In this document: in pieces, positions 43,796 to 53,411 of the stretch
How positions within the stretch are numbered: the first letter of the stretch is position 1
Layout: the number at the start of each line of letters is the position of its first letter
Source of the DNA: Berkiella sp964606325
GTDB taxonomy: Bacteria; Pseudomonadota; Gammaproteobacteria; Berkiellales; Berkiellaceae
Assembly: GCA_964606325.1 (NCBI GenBank)
Contig: CAZSGE010000003.1
Location: forward strand, 1 to 64,000
DNA length: 64,000 nt
Direction: 5' to 3'
The notes under the pieces: generated by a model
What the model saw: the letters and a program-made list of their open reading frames with translations, nothing else
What the model was told of the DNA's origin: nothing
The model's database searches: none
Position numbers and translations under genes: made by a program

Positions 43796-45685
43796 ATGGC
43801 AAAGCAAGCATATAACGCACAAGCGATAGAAGTATTAAGCGGTCTCGATCCCGTTCGTAAACGTCCTGGCATGTATACCGATACTTCAAGACCAAATCAT
43901 TTAGCGCAAGAAGTTATCGATAACAGTGTTGATGAAGCCCTTGCCGGACATGCCTCAACGATTACTGTGACAATCCATAAAGACGGTTCTTTATCCGTTA
44001 AGGATGATGGCCGTGGTATGCCAGTAGATATGCATCCGGAAGAAAAAATGACGGGTGTTGAGCTGATTTTAACCAAATTACATGCTGGCGCAAAATTCTC
44101 TAATAAAAACTATGAATTTGCAGGTGGTTTACATGGGGTCGGTGTTTCTGTCGTAAATGCTTTATCTAAGAAATTAGATGTCACAGTTTTTCGTGATGGT
44201 AAACAACATGAAATGTCATTTAAAGATGGTGAAACCCATACCAAACTCAAAGCAACGGGCACGATTGCCAAAAAAGAAACTGGCACCATTATTCGTTTTT
44301 GGCCTGACAGTAAATATTTTGATCATCCCAAATTTTCAGTGCCCAAATTGATCCATGTGCTCAAAGCCAAAGCCGTATTGTGCCCGGGTTTGACGGTTAA
44401 CTTTACCGATGAAGAGTCCGGGAAATCAGAAACTTGGCATTATGCTGATGGATTATCCGCTTATTTGCGAGAATGTTGCCAAAATAATGTGTTATTACCA
44501 GAAGTGCCTTTTGAAGGTCACTTTGCCAGTGAAGCTGAAACCGCAAGCTGGGCACTCAGTTGGTTGCCAGAAGGTGGAGAAATTCTGGCAGAAAGTTATG
44601 TCAATTTAATCCCCACAGCACAAGGCGGTACACACGTAAACGGCTTACGCACCGGATTATTAGAAGCACTACGAGAGTTTTGTGAGCGACGAAATTTATT
44701 GCCCAGAGGCGTTAAGCTCGCTCCAGAAGATGTATGGGAACGTTGCACCTATGTGCTTTCAGTTAAAATGCGAGATGCACAATTCTCAGGCCAAACAAAA
44801 GAACGATTGTCATCGCGTCAATCAGCAGCTTTTGTTTCTGGTGTCGTAAAAGATGCTTTTAGTTTATGGCTTTATCAAAATGTAGAGCTTGGCGATCAAA
44901 TCGCGCAGCTTGCGGTTAATTTTGCACAGTCTAGATTGCGACAAGGTAAAGTCGTCGCACGTAAGAAGCTGACCTCAGGTCCGGCATTACCTGGTAAATT
45001 GGCAGACTGCTCAAGCGGCGAGCCGATGAAAGGCGAATTATTCTTAGTGGAAGGGGATTCAGCTGGCGGCTCAGCCAAACAAGCTCGTGATAGAGAATTT
45101 CAAGCAGTGATGCCACTGCGAGGTAAAATTCTAAATACTTGGGAAGTTGATAGTGCAGAGCTATTAGCCTCTCAAGAAGTTCATGACATTGCCGTTGCGA
45201 TTGGGCTTGATCCTGGTGAAACAGATTTAAGTAAATTACGTTATGGCAAAGTGTGCATCCTTGCCGATGCGGATTCCGATGGACTTCATATTGCCACTTT
45301 GCTATGCGCATTATTTTTAAAACACTTTCCCGCATTAGTAGAAAAAGGCCATGTATTCGTGGCTATGCCTCCTTTGTACCGTATCGATATTGGTAAGGAT
45401 GTGTATTACGCCTTAGATGATGCCGAGAAAGAAGGCATTCTAGACAGAATTAAAGCCGAAAAGAAAAAAGGCAAAGTGAATGTGCAGCGCTTTAAAGGAT
45501 TAGGTGAAATGAATCCCTTGCAATTGCGTGAAACCACCATGGCTAGCGATACCAGAAGGTTGTTGCAATTACATGTGCCAAACCCAACGGACGCCACGGC
45601 GAAGTTTGATATGTTACTGGGCAAGAAGCGAGCATCTGATCGACGTCAGTGGTTGGAAGAAAAAGGCGATCTCGCCCAAGTTTAA
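43796..45685 (+). CDS. parE: DNA topoisomerase IV subunit B
   Basis: 629 residues, the ParE length; GyrB would be ~800. GHKL ATPase motifs: VIDNSVDEALAGHA, DDGRGMPVDMH, AGGLHGVGVSVVNAL. The Toprim part has LVEGDSAGGSAKQARDREFQ and DADSDG. It supplies the ATPase and metal site of the decatenase that separates daughter chromosomes. parC follows after 55 bases. Confidence 0.97.
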   Translation: MAKQAYNAQAIEVLSGLDPVRKRPGMYTDTSRPNHLAQEVIDNSVDEALAGHASTITVTIHKDGSLSVKDDGRGMPVDMHPEEKMTGVELILTKLHAGAKFSNKNYEFAGGLHGVGVSVVNALSKKLDVTVFRDGKQHEMSFKDGETHTKLKATGTIAKKETGTIIRFWPDSKYFDHPKFSVPKLIHVLKAKAVLCPGLTVNFTDEESGKSETWHYADGLSAYLRECCQNNVLLPEVPFEGHFASEAETASWALSWLPEGGEILAESYVNLIPTAQGGTHVNGLRTGLLEALREFCERRNLLPRGVKLAPEDVWERCTYVLSVKMRDAQFSGQTKERLSSRQSAAFVSGVVKDAFSLWLYQNVELGDQIAQLAVNFAQSRLRQGKVVARKKLTSGPALPGKLADCSSGEPMKGELFLVEGDSAGGSAKQARDREFQAVMPLRGKILNTWEVDSAELLASQEVHDIAVAIGLDPGETDLSKLRYGKVCILADADSDGLHIATLLCALFLKHFPALVEKGHVFVAMPPLYRIDIGKDVYYALDDAEKEGILDRIKAEKKKGKVNVQRFKGLGEMNPLQLRETTMASDTRRLLQLHVPNPTDATAKFDMLLGKKRASDRRQWLEEKGDLAQV

Positions 45686-45740
45686 TCTTCGTCAAGGTTA
45701 AACGTGAAGTATTTAATTGAACAAATTCTGAGGAAACATA

Positions 45741-47996
45741 ATGACTGAAGCTAATATGGTGGTGTTTGAGGGTGTTGAACGCCAACCGATTGAAACGTTT
45801 AGTGAGAAGGCGTATTTGGATTATTCCATGTACGTCATTATGGATAGAGCGCTACCTCATTTGGCTGATGGTTTAAAACCGGTACAACGTCGTATTATTT
45901 ATGCGATGTCAGAGTTAGGGTTAAGTGCGCTTGCCAAGTATAAAAAATCGGCTAGAACAGTCGGTGACGTGTTAGGTAAATTCCATCCGCATGGTGACAG
46001 TGCTTGCTATGAAGCGATGGTGTTATTGGCACAGCCCTTTTCTTATCGCTATCCACTGATTGATGGCCAAGGTAACTGGGGATCGCCTGATGATCCTAAA
46101 TCCTTTGACGCCATGCGTTACACAGAGGCCAGACTTTCTAAATTCAGTGAATTATTTTTATCAGAATTAGGTCAAGGTACCGTTGAGTGGACACCCAATT
46201 TCGATGGCACGTTAGATGAACCTAAAATTTTACCGGCGCGTTTGCCCACTATTTTATTAAATGGTACCTCCGGTATTGCAGTGGGTATGGCAACTGATAT
46301 TTTGCCACACAATTTACGTGAAGTGGCCAATGCCTGTATTCATTTGCTGAAAAAGCCCAAGGCGACCATTGAAGAAATCATGGAGCTTATTCCAGGCCCT
46401 GATTTTCCAACGGATGCAGAAATTATCACGCCGCTTGATGAGATTCAAAAAGTTTATAGAACTGGGCAAGGCAGCATCAAGATGCGAGCTCAGGTGACTT
46501 ATGAAGATAATGATATTGTTATCACAGCCCTACCTCATCAAGTGTCAGGCGCAAAAGTATTAGAGCAAATTGCTGCACAAATGACGGCTAAGAAATTACC
46601 GATGGTGGCAGATTTACGTGATGAGTCCGATCACGAAAACCCCACGCGTTTAGTAATTGAACCCCGTTCAAATCGGATAGATAAAGAAGCTTTAATGCTG
46701 CATTTATTTGCGACGACGGATTTAGAAAGAAGTTATCGCATCAACATGAATGTGATTGGCTTAAATAATCGTCCGCAAGTTAAAAGTATTCTGGATATTT
46801 TGCAAGAGTGGTTAGTTTTCAGAACAGAAACCGTGCGTAAGCGTTTAACGCACCAGCTTGAAAAAGTACAAGCAAGACTGCACATTTTAGACGGTTTGCT
46901 TATTGCCTTTTTGAATATTGACGAAGTCATTCGTATTATTAGGCATGAAGAAAATCCTAAAGCTGAATTGATGAAGAAATTTAAGTTGTCTGAAATTCAG
47001 GCTGATGCCATCTTAGATTTAAAACTGCGCCATTTAGCTAAGCTTGAAGAACAAAAAATTAAAGGTGAGCAAAAAGATTTAGCTAATGAGCGCGATAAAT
47101 TGCAATCGACATTAGAATCAGAAGCTAAATTGAAAAATTTAGTGAAAAAAGAAATCGAGCAAGACAGCGAAACTTTTGGAGATGCTCGCCGCTCACCCAT
47201 TGTAGTGCGAGAAGCCGCCGCCATTCTTAAAGATATTGATAAAGCACCTACAGAGCCAGTGACCGTTGTACTTTCGCAAATGGGATGGATAAGAGCAGCC
47301 AAAGGGCATGAAGTAGATGGCACTACATTAAATTATAAAGCAGGCGATGCGTTCTTAATGCAATTGCCTGCGAAAAGTAGTGATACGATTTACTTTATGG
47401 ATTCAATGGGTAGAAGTTTTAACCTACTGGCAAGCACACTACCTTCTGCTCGTGGCCAAGGCGAACCATTAACCTCCAAATTAAAACCAGAAGCGGGAGC
47501 TACTTTTGTAGGTATGATTGGAGGCGAAACCCATCAGAAAATTATTATAATGTCAGATATGGGTTATGGTTTTATTGCAAAAATTGAAGATTTAGTAACC
47601 AAAAACCGCAGTGGTAAAGCGTTACTCAAGGTGCCAGCTGATGCAAAAGCGTTAAACCCGATTGTCATCGAAAAAGAAGATAAGCGCGCAGCCATTTTAA
47701 CGTCAGATGGCCGCTTATTTATCATTGATTTATCCGAGTTCGCTGAAATGTCTAAAGGTAAGGGTAATAAAATACTACAAATTGCTGCATCTAAAGATAA
47801 ATCCGAACAAGAAGTCATTTTATCTGTTGTCACCTTGTCGCCCAAAGAAAGCTTAGTGGTTAAACAAGGCAAAAAGGAATTGGTCTTAAAACCACGAGAG
47901 CTTGATCAATATCTAGGCGAAAAAGGCAAGCGTGGACAGAAATTACCAAAAGGCTTTGTTCAAGCAACTTCTGTAGAAAAACTTAAAACATCATGA
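45741..47996 (+). CDS. parC: DNA topoisomerase IV subunit A
   Basis: 751 residues. The catalytic Tyr127 lies in AMRYTEARL. The quinolone-determining region reads HPHGDSACYEAM, with the sensitive-type Ser87 and Glu91. The C-terminal beta-pinwheel (~490-735) is present but without a GyrA box, supporting ParC. It ends just before a strong bidirectional terminator. Confidence 0.97.
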   Translation: MTEANMVVFEGVERQPIETFSEKAYLDYSMYVIMDRALPHLADGLKPVQRRIIYAMSELGLSALAKYKKSARTVGDVLGKFHPHGDSACYEAMVLLAQPFSYRYPLIDGQGNWGSPDDPKSFDAMRYTEARLSKFSELFLSELGQGTVEWTPNFDGTLDEPKILPARLPTILLNGTSGIAVGMATDILPHNLREVANACIHLLKKPKATIEEIMELIPGPDFPTDAEIITPLDEIQKVYRTGQGSIKMRAQVTYEDNDIVITALPHQVSGAKVLEQIAAQMTAKKLPMVADLRDESDHENPTRLVIEPRSNRIDKEALMLHLFATTDLERSYRINMNVIGLNNRPQVKSILDILQEWLVFRTETVRKRLTHQLEKVQARLHILDGLLIAFLNIDEVIRIIRHEENPKAELMKKFKLSEIQADAILDLKLRHLAKLEEQKIKGEQKDLANERDKLQSTLESEAKLKNLVKKEIEQDSETFGDARRSPIVVREAAAILKDIDKAPTEPVTVVLSQMGWIRAAKGHEVDGTTLNYKAGDAFLMQLPAKSSDTIYFMDSMGRSFNLLASTLPSARGQGEPLTSKLKPEAGATFVGMIGGETHQKIIIMSDMGYGFIAKIEDLVTKNRSGKALLKVPADAKALNPIVIEKEDKRAAILTSDGRLFIIDLSEFAEMSKGKGNKILQIAASKDKSEQEVILSVVTLSPKESLVVKQGKKELVLKPRELDQYLGEKGKRGQKLPKGFVQATSVEKLKTS

Positions 47997-48004
47997 TAGA
48001 AAAT

Positions 48005-48029
48005 AAAAAGGGGGCATAGCCCCCTTTTT
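48005..48029. terminator. bidirectional intrinsic terminator between parC and an ankyrin gene
   Basis: Perfect 10-base stem AAAAAGGGGG (48005-48014) with CCCCCTTTTT (48020-48029), loop CATAG. It carries a T-run on either strand, so it serves both convergent genes. Confidence 0.92.
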
Positions 48030-48031
48030 AT

Positions 48032-49606
48032 TTAGCGCAGCGTGTCGCGAGGCTTTTGTGTCTCTTGCTCATTTTGATCAACATCCATTTCATCAACTAT
48101 CTGTGCAACTACTATTTCTGTTGAGGCATTTAAACCAGGAGTTTGAATTTCCTGTGATTTTTCAATGCTGCCGGAGAATCTTGCCAAAAAAGCTGGGGTA
48201 GGTTCATTTATTTGAGAATCAACAGACTCAGATTTAATCAATTTTTCACGAGACCGTGGATTGTTGTCTGAGTCTTGTGTTGTCAAAAGAAAATGTATGG
48301 TTTCTTTGGCTTTTAATTTAGTCGAGCGTTCAAAATTGTTGATGATGACGCCTTTGTTGCGCTTGCCTTCAACTGTGTCAATTTCAAGCGGATCACGTTT
48401 TTGCCTTTTCTTTGGGCGCGGATTGATGTTTTGTTGTTTGATATCCTTATCTTGTGATGAATCATTAACTAATTCTTGATTTTTTTCATTTTTTTCATCA
48501 ATGATGTCATCTTCAATTGCACGCTTTTTTGACAGCTCATTTGTAACCGTAGGTGCCGGTATATTAGAAGCCTTAGGTGTTGGTATATTAGAAGCCTTAG
48601 GTGTTGGTATATTAGAAACCGTAGGTGTTGGTATGTTAGTAATCATAGCTGCTTGAGTTGATGTGGCTGCGACTGCGGTAGCTATTATATTGCCAGGTAT
48701 CTTTACTGTTAAAGGGGGGTGATTGAGTACATTCATGGCAGTTTGGATTACAGGTGGGTGAGCTCCAGCGCTAAAACCAAATACCGGCGTAAATTTATTC
48801 GATTCATAAAATTGCGTTGCTTTTGTGGAATAAAGGGCAGCTAACGCAAAGTTGCCACCTTGAAATGCTGAACTTGCTATTGCGCTGTAATTTCTGCTAT
48901 TTTCAGGTATTTTGTTGATAAAATAATCAACTATATTAGTATGACCTCTGGAAGCTGCGCTGATTGCGATTTTCAGGTATCCACGTTTTGATTCGTCCAA
49001 TCTATTTACGATTAATTCAGCAAGTTCTCGATGGCCACCTGCGGCCGCAGCTTGAGCAATTTCGTTACAATCATTTTCTTTAATGAATAACAATACCGAG
49101 GAAGCAAGGCCAGCCTGAGCAGCACTAATTGCATAAGCCCTATGCTGACGATCATTTTCGGGTATTTCTTTTAAATAGACATGTGCAAGAAGATCATTGC
49201 CAGTTTTCAATGCATGGATTACATAAGCATTAAAGTCTCTTTTGTCTTTATCGAGCATCATAATATATTGTTGGGCAAGTTCTTGATGTCCCCCACTTAT
49301 TGCGCCCAGGATAATAGGTTCAAGGTTTTGTAATTGATATTGGTTAACAAAATAGTTAATGGTTTCTTTGTTATTTGCACAAGCGGCCCCATAAATTAAG
49401 TCGAAAGGCTTGGCCCCAAAATCGCTGAGCGTTTTGCAAGCAATGCGTTGGTTCTCTTTAGCGAGAAGCATTGCAGCACTAAATCCAGCGCTATTTTTCA
49501 AATGAATACTACGAGCTTTACTGAGCAAAGTTTTTAATCGTTGCGTATCATTTGCTTTGGCAAAGTTAACTAGGGTTTGCACATAAATATCTACTTCTGT
49601 TGGCAT
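48032..49606 (-). CDS. ankyrin-like repeat protein with nuclear-localisation-like cluster
   Basis: 524 residues. Residues ~10-265 are a chain of ankyrin-like helix pairs (AGFSAAMLLAKENQRIACKTL; AISAASRGHTNIVDYFINKI; several GGHxELAxxx units). A tandem octapeptide array (SNIPTPKA type) covers ~323-354. The C-terminal third is charged and looks disordered, with PKKRQKR at 398-404, a classic monopartite nuclear-localisation pattern, plus KKR at 360-362. No signal peptide or membrane segment. A host-nucleus-targeted effector is a plausible reading, inferred only. Transcription ends at the terminator shared with parC. Confidence 0.7.
   Translation of the reverse strand: MPTEVDIYVQTLVNFAKANDTQRLKTLLSKARSIHLKNSAGFSAAMLLAKENQRIACKTLSDFGAKPFDLIYGAACANNKETINYFVNQYQLQNLEPIILGAISGGHQELAQQYIMMLDKDKRDFNAYVIHALKTGNDLLAHVYLKEIPENDRQHRAYAISAAQAGLASSVLLFIKENDCNEIAQAAAAGGHRELAELIVNRLDESKRGYLKIAISAASRGHTNIVDYFINKIPENSRNYSAIASSAFQGGNFALAALYSTKATQFYESNKFTPVFGFSAGAHPPVIQTAMNVLNHPPLTVKIPGNIIATAVAATSTQAAMITNIPTPTVSNIPTPKASNIPTPKASNIPAPTVTNELSKKRAIEDDIIDEKNEKNQELVNDSSQDKDIKQQNINPRPKKRQKRDPLEIDTVEGKRNKGVIINNFERSTKLKAKETIHFLLTTQDSDNNPRSREKLIKSESVDSQINEPTPAFLARFSGSIEKSQEIQTPGLNASTEIVVAQIVDEMDVDQNEQETQKPRDTLR
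48549..48644. repeat. four 24-base tandem repeats inside the ankyrin gene
   Basis: Four consecutive 24-base units with few differences, beginning GTAGGTGCCGG, TTAGGTGTTGG, TTAGGTGTTGG and GTAGGTGTTGG. They encode the octapeptide series NIPTPTVS / NIPTPKAS / NIPTPKAS / NIPAPTVT. In-frame units of 24 bases can vary in number between strains without breaking the frame. Confidence 0.85.
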
Positions 49607-49822
49607 AAAGTTCTCTCTTGCATGATTATCGATGTCATAACACTTTAAGAAATGTGACTTAATAAAACAATCATATAAAATGGGAGAAAATCGGAAATTG
49701 CGCCACTAGTAGATGAAAGGTAGTATTTTTATGGTAGGAAGTAGTAACCATTTACTTTGATAGCTTGCGTTTTAACACATTGGCATTGAGGTGTAGTGTC
49801 GTTTTTGAAAAATATCCTCTAT

Positions 49823-51307
49823 TTAGACATTTTTGCGAGAAGCTTTTGGCGTTTCATTTTTGAGCTTTATGTTGCTTAAATCCTCTTTAAGTTTCTCTTT
49901 TTCAGTGGGTGTTAACAAGTCTTGTTTTGCCTCATCTTTAATTATTTCTTCGTGAAAAACTAATAGGTTTTTCAATATGTTTTCAATTTTTGGATTATTC
50001 ATCTTAACTTGAGAAAGTGCAACTAAAGCTGCGTCAAGAAAGCTTATCAGCATTTCATTGTTTTTTGTATCAGGGATTATTTTTGTTAACCTTTCTTTTA
50101 AAGATTTAATGAGTGCTTGATAATTATCGATTAATTCAACTTGATGTTCAGACAAATCTGACCATAAATCCTGCTGTTGCCCTTCACTATCGACATATTG
50201 AAACCGATGGGCCCAAAGGGCCTGTGCTTCTACATGCAGCAAGCGTTTTTTGATTAATTCGTTTGTATCAATAGCATGCCATTTGTTAAGAATCTCTTGA
50301 GCTTGTTTTAAATCCTGTTCTTTATCTTTTTGGTTGCTCGCAGAAATTTTACCTGGCAGCTCTTCTAAAGAACGCGCTTTATATTTTTTGAGCAATTTAT
50401 TTCCTGTAGCAAAAAGGTGAGGATTTTCCCTTATTAAATATTGTGATTTTGCACTTTCGATGTCTTTTGCGGTGGTTTGCCATTTTTTATATTCAACTAA
50501 TTTTCCTTTAGGTAATGTGCCTTTTATTTTACTTACGATATTCTTTATCAATTTAATCGGATTAAAGGAAAATACTGAAAATGGTTCGAAATAGGATTTG
50601 GTTGAGCCCCCTATAGATGCCATGTGAACCTTTTGCATATCTTTTGTTTTTGTGTGCTTTTTTGATAAAAATTTCTGCTGGATTGCCTTGGATAATTCTT
50701 CATTCGAATTAAGGCCGATATCAGATAGCATGGATTGTGCCTGCATGACACAGTTATTTTTGAGTACATGATATCGTTTAAAGTCAGAAGGTTTAAGCAA
50801 TTTCAATTCAGGAAATTTAGGTTGATTTTGTTCAATATATTTGAGTGCTTGAATGTCAGATATTTTGCCTTTGATACCTTCAAGTTTCATTATTTTTTTA
50901 GCATTAGGTATAAGCTCATTGTATAATTTCATTCTAGTATCGAGTTTTATTTTGAGCTCCTTCATTTGTTTTTCTGTTAGTTCAAAATTATAGACATAAT
51001 TAGCATCAGGCATGACAAAATATCGCAAATCTTCCGATTTGATTTGCCCAACACTGACAGGATCAAAGCCAAAAATTTTAGCGGCGACAGTTTTTGCCAA
51101 ACTGTAGAACCCATATGCCTCATTGACACGCACATTGGCGTTTGGATCTTTTGTGTCATACTCTGAGAGAACTAAACAGGCATGACCAAAGCCAAGGCCG
51201 CCATCCATCACACAATAACTCACAAAATATTTTTTGGTGTCTGTTTTTTCTTGATGGTTGAAAATTTTTGCTGTGGGCATAAATTTTGTACATCCTCGCA
51301 AATGCAT
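49823..51307 (-). CDS. possible permuted papain-like protein, candidate effector
   Basis: 494 residues, not in a family I recognise. The first ~190 residues look like a separate domain: GFGHACLVLSEYD (His42) followed by VLKNNCVMQAQSML (Cys186). A His in an N-terminal strand and an Asn-Cys at a later helix start is the order seen in permuted papain-like hydrolases (LRAT, YiiX). The other ~300 residues are charged, helical and coiled-coil-like. No signal peptide. The start is unsure: ATG 51307 or ATG 51280, the latter with GAGGAT 12 bases before it. Function is unknown; a hydrolase is a hypothesis. Confidence 0.55.
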   Translation of the reverse strand: MHLRGCTKFMPTAKIFNHQEKTDTKKYFVSYCVMDGGLGFGHACLVLSEYDTKDPNANVRVNEAYGFYSLAKTVAAKIFGFDPVSVGQIKSEDLRYFVMPDANYVYNFELTEKQMKELKIKLDTRMKLYNELIPNAKKIMKLEGIKGKISDIQALKYIEQNQPKFPELKLLKPSDFKRYHVLKNNCVMQAQSMLSDIGLNSNEELSKAIQQKFLSKKHTKTKDMQKVHMASIGGSTKSYFEPFSVFSFNPIKLIKNIVSKIKGTLPKGKLVEYKKWQTTAKDIESAKSQYLIRENPHLFATGNKLLKKYKARSLEELPGKISASNQKDKEQDLKQAQEILNKWHAIDTNELIKKRLLHVEAQALWAHRFQYVDSEGQQQDLWSDLSEHQVELIDNYQALIKSLKERLTKIIPDTKNNEMLISFLDAALVALSQVKMNNPKIENILKNLLVFHEEIIKDEAKQDLLTPTEKEKLKEDLSNIKLKNETPKASRKNV

Positions 51308-51454
51308 GACTTACATATTAAATCCTGGCGCTATTGTAATAGCGTTGTCAAATATAAATATGACCTACTGCAAAAGAGAACTGATAGGAATAATATAAGC
51401 TAACATGCATCTTAGTACACGCTAGTGTGATTCGACTTCATAAAGGGGGTTGAT

Positions 51455-51742
51455 TTATTTTAAAATGCCACTAAGAACGGTAAAAGCACCAAAACCAAGG
51501 TCAAATAAAAATCCATATTTGGCACCTAATACGCCGGTCCATAGCGTTGAGGTGGCGATATCTTTAGCAGAATTAACATGTAAATCTGTACGATTTGGAT
51601 AGTAGCTTGCACAAATGTTATATGCCACGGCGCTGATCAAGCCAATGGTAGCTCCTGCTACGGCAAAGTCATCAGTCACAAACCCCGGATGTAAAAAACT
51701 ACCGGAAACTTGATGGCATTCTGCTTGAGATATTACACGCAT
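51455..51742 (-). CDS. bacteriocin-like small protein with double-glycine-type leader
   Basis: 95 residues from the ATG at 51742, which follows AGAG; an ATG 15 bases earlier has no site. The N-terminal MRVISQAECHQVSGS looks like a class II bacteriocin/microcin leader ending in Gly-Ser, the type cut by C39 peptidase transporters. The rest is Ala/Gly-rich and hydrophobic with two or three possible membrane helices (AVAGATIGLISAVAYNI; FLFDLGFGAFTVLSGIL). A second protein with the same leader pattern is encoded at 62413-62688. No transporter or immunity gene is adjacent. TolC, elsewhere in the window, could serve as the outer channel. Role uncertain. Confidence 0.65.
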   Translation of the reverse strand: MRVISQAECHQVSGSFLHPGFVTDDFAVAGATIGLISAVAYNICASYYPNRTDLHVNSAKDIATSTLWTGVLGAKYGFLFDLGFGAFTVLSGILK

Positions 51743-51917
51743 CTTTTGCTCTATCATTAAATATGAAACAAGACTGTAACAAAAATGATTTACTCAAAAT
51801 AGATTGTATGTGGTGCTTTGTCTGGAATTTACTCAGCTTTGTCGGAAGTGGGATCTATCAACAGCTGGACCTGCTATGGGGATGGTAGCAGGTCGATATG
51901 CTTTATTTAGAAGAAAA

Positions 51918-53297
51918 TTAAACTTGAATACCCCTTCGGTTTCTGATGTTAGGTCCAGTTTCGGGATAGCGATGCTGTTGTTGAGGACGTTTTGGTGAAA
52001 AACGCATTTCAGGTTGGGGGCCAATATCATCTTGTTGATCTAAAGGTCTTTGGCCTAGATGATTTCTTAATTTTGCTTCAAAATCAGCTGAGATAGGTTG
52101 TTTTGCGTGTGCTGGTGCATGGCTTCGATTAGCGACAAGATTCACCCCTTTGAGTACAACTATTAAAGAGAAAAGACTTAGCGTAATCAATACAGGCCAA
52201 GAAGCAGTGGCTAAAAAAGCGATCCCTGCTGTCGCCATGCTTTTTCCTACAGCAAAGCTTGCACTGATAGCGCTCGTCATGGCGCTATGATAGTGATATG
52301 CAAGGTATGCACAAGCAAATAGAGCAAACAGCCTAAATCTGCCGTTTCCAGGTGAGTGAGGAGCGTTAAATCTTCGTGCTGGCGGCATATAGGGAGGATA
52401 AACCCTCGGGAGATCATTGTTGTTATCACGTCTTGATCGAGCGTAAGGTGCTTGAGCTCTTTGGTGCCGTGCGGGTTGATGAGCAGGTACATGATGTGGG
52501 TGACGACGCGGGGCAGCCAAATCAGGTTGTGGAATAGGTGCCTGAGGGACGATAGGGGAAGCGACTGGTGCTTTTGGTTGATCAATAGGCGCAGCTGCTG
52601 CTTGAGGATTCGCTTGCGCTAAAGGATTTGCTACAACAGGTTGACCTGCTTGCCATGTGATTTGAACCTCAATACCGCCTACTTGTGGAAAAGCATTTTC
52701 AGAAATAGCTGCTGGAATGCCAACCTGTTGATGAGGATTAGCAGCAACGACTTTTATTGCATTAAATTGTACGCTTAACCATTCTAGTGAGAGGTTTTTT
52801 AAAGAGGGAAAATGTTGATCGACGAATTCTTTATTATTTTGTCTGTAGATATCAATGATTGCAAAATCTTGGCATAAATGACGCAATAAATTTATTTTGG
52901 TTAATTGCTTAATCAATAAATTGAAATTATAGCCCTTCACAACAATACTATCGGAATGCAAATCGGGTAATAGCTTACCAGGCGCATGAAGTAAGTCATG
53001 AATAATTTTTAATTCAGAATATAATTCGTGCTCAAGTGAAGGCGTGCCAGGATCGGTAAGCAAAGTCATAAGCTCATGGGCAACCTGTGGAATGCGTTTG
53101 GGATCTTCATCTGTCGGGTCTTTCATATATTCAGAAATTTGTAGATCGCTATATGGCACCAGAAAATTTTTGAGTTTTTCCTCAAAAGGTGTGCCACCTA
53201 CATTCTCAGCTTTGCTGAGTTGAGTAATATAATTTTGGATAAAAACGCTAAGCTTTGTTAAATCATTGTAGAGATTTTGATATTCCATGCCAGTCAT
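51918..53297 (-). CDS. Pro-rich protein with C-terminal membrane helices, candidate effector
   Basis: 459 residues, unknown. Residues ~1-185 are helical. Residues ~210-320 are Pro/Ala/Gln-rich and then Arg/His-rich (PQAPIPQPDLAAPRRHPHH; ARSRRDNNND), probably disordered. Two or three membrane helices span ~322-395 (FRLFALFACAYLAYHYH; ASWPVLITLSLFSLIVVL). A short basic tail follows (RFSPKRPQQQHR...NRRGIQV). The layout, a cytosolic head with a disordered linker and a membrane hairpin, is common among effectors that sit in host membranes; that is inference. ATG at 53297 or three codons later are both possible. Confidence 0.55.
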   Translation of the reverse strand: MTGMEYQNLYNDLTKLSVFIQNYITQLSKAENVGGTPFEEKLKNFLVPYSDLQISEYMKDPTDEDPKRIPQVAHELMTLLTDPGTPSLEHELYSELKIIHDLLHAPGKLLPDLHSDSIVVKGYNFNLLIKQLTKINLLRHLCQDFAIIDIYRQNNKEFVDQHFPSLKNLSLEWLSVQFNAIKVVAANPHQQVGIPAAISENAFPQVGGIEVQITWQAGQPVVANPLAQANPQAAAAPIDQPKAPVASPIVPQAPIPQPDLAAPRRHPHHVPAHQPARHQRAQAPYARSRRDNNNDLPRVYPPYMPPARRFNAPHSPGNGRFRLFALFACAYLAYHYHSAMTSAISASFAVGKSMATAGIAFLATASWPVLITLSLFSLIVVLKGVNLVANRSHAPAHAKQPISADFEAKLRNHLGQRPLDQQDDIGPQPEMRFSPKRPQQQHRYPETGPNIRNRRGIQV

Positions 53298-53411
53298 AAA
53301 GCAAACTTATTTTTGGTAAAAATTTAGTTGGATAGACTACCATCTGATTAGTGAAAAATACAGTACTATGTTAAAAAAATAGCTAAATAAACGGGCTGGT
53401 ACAGGGCGATT

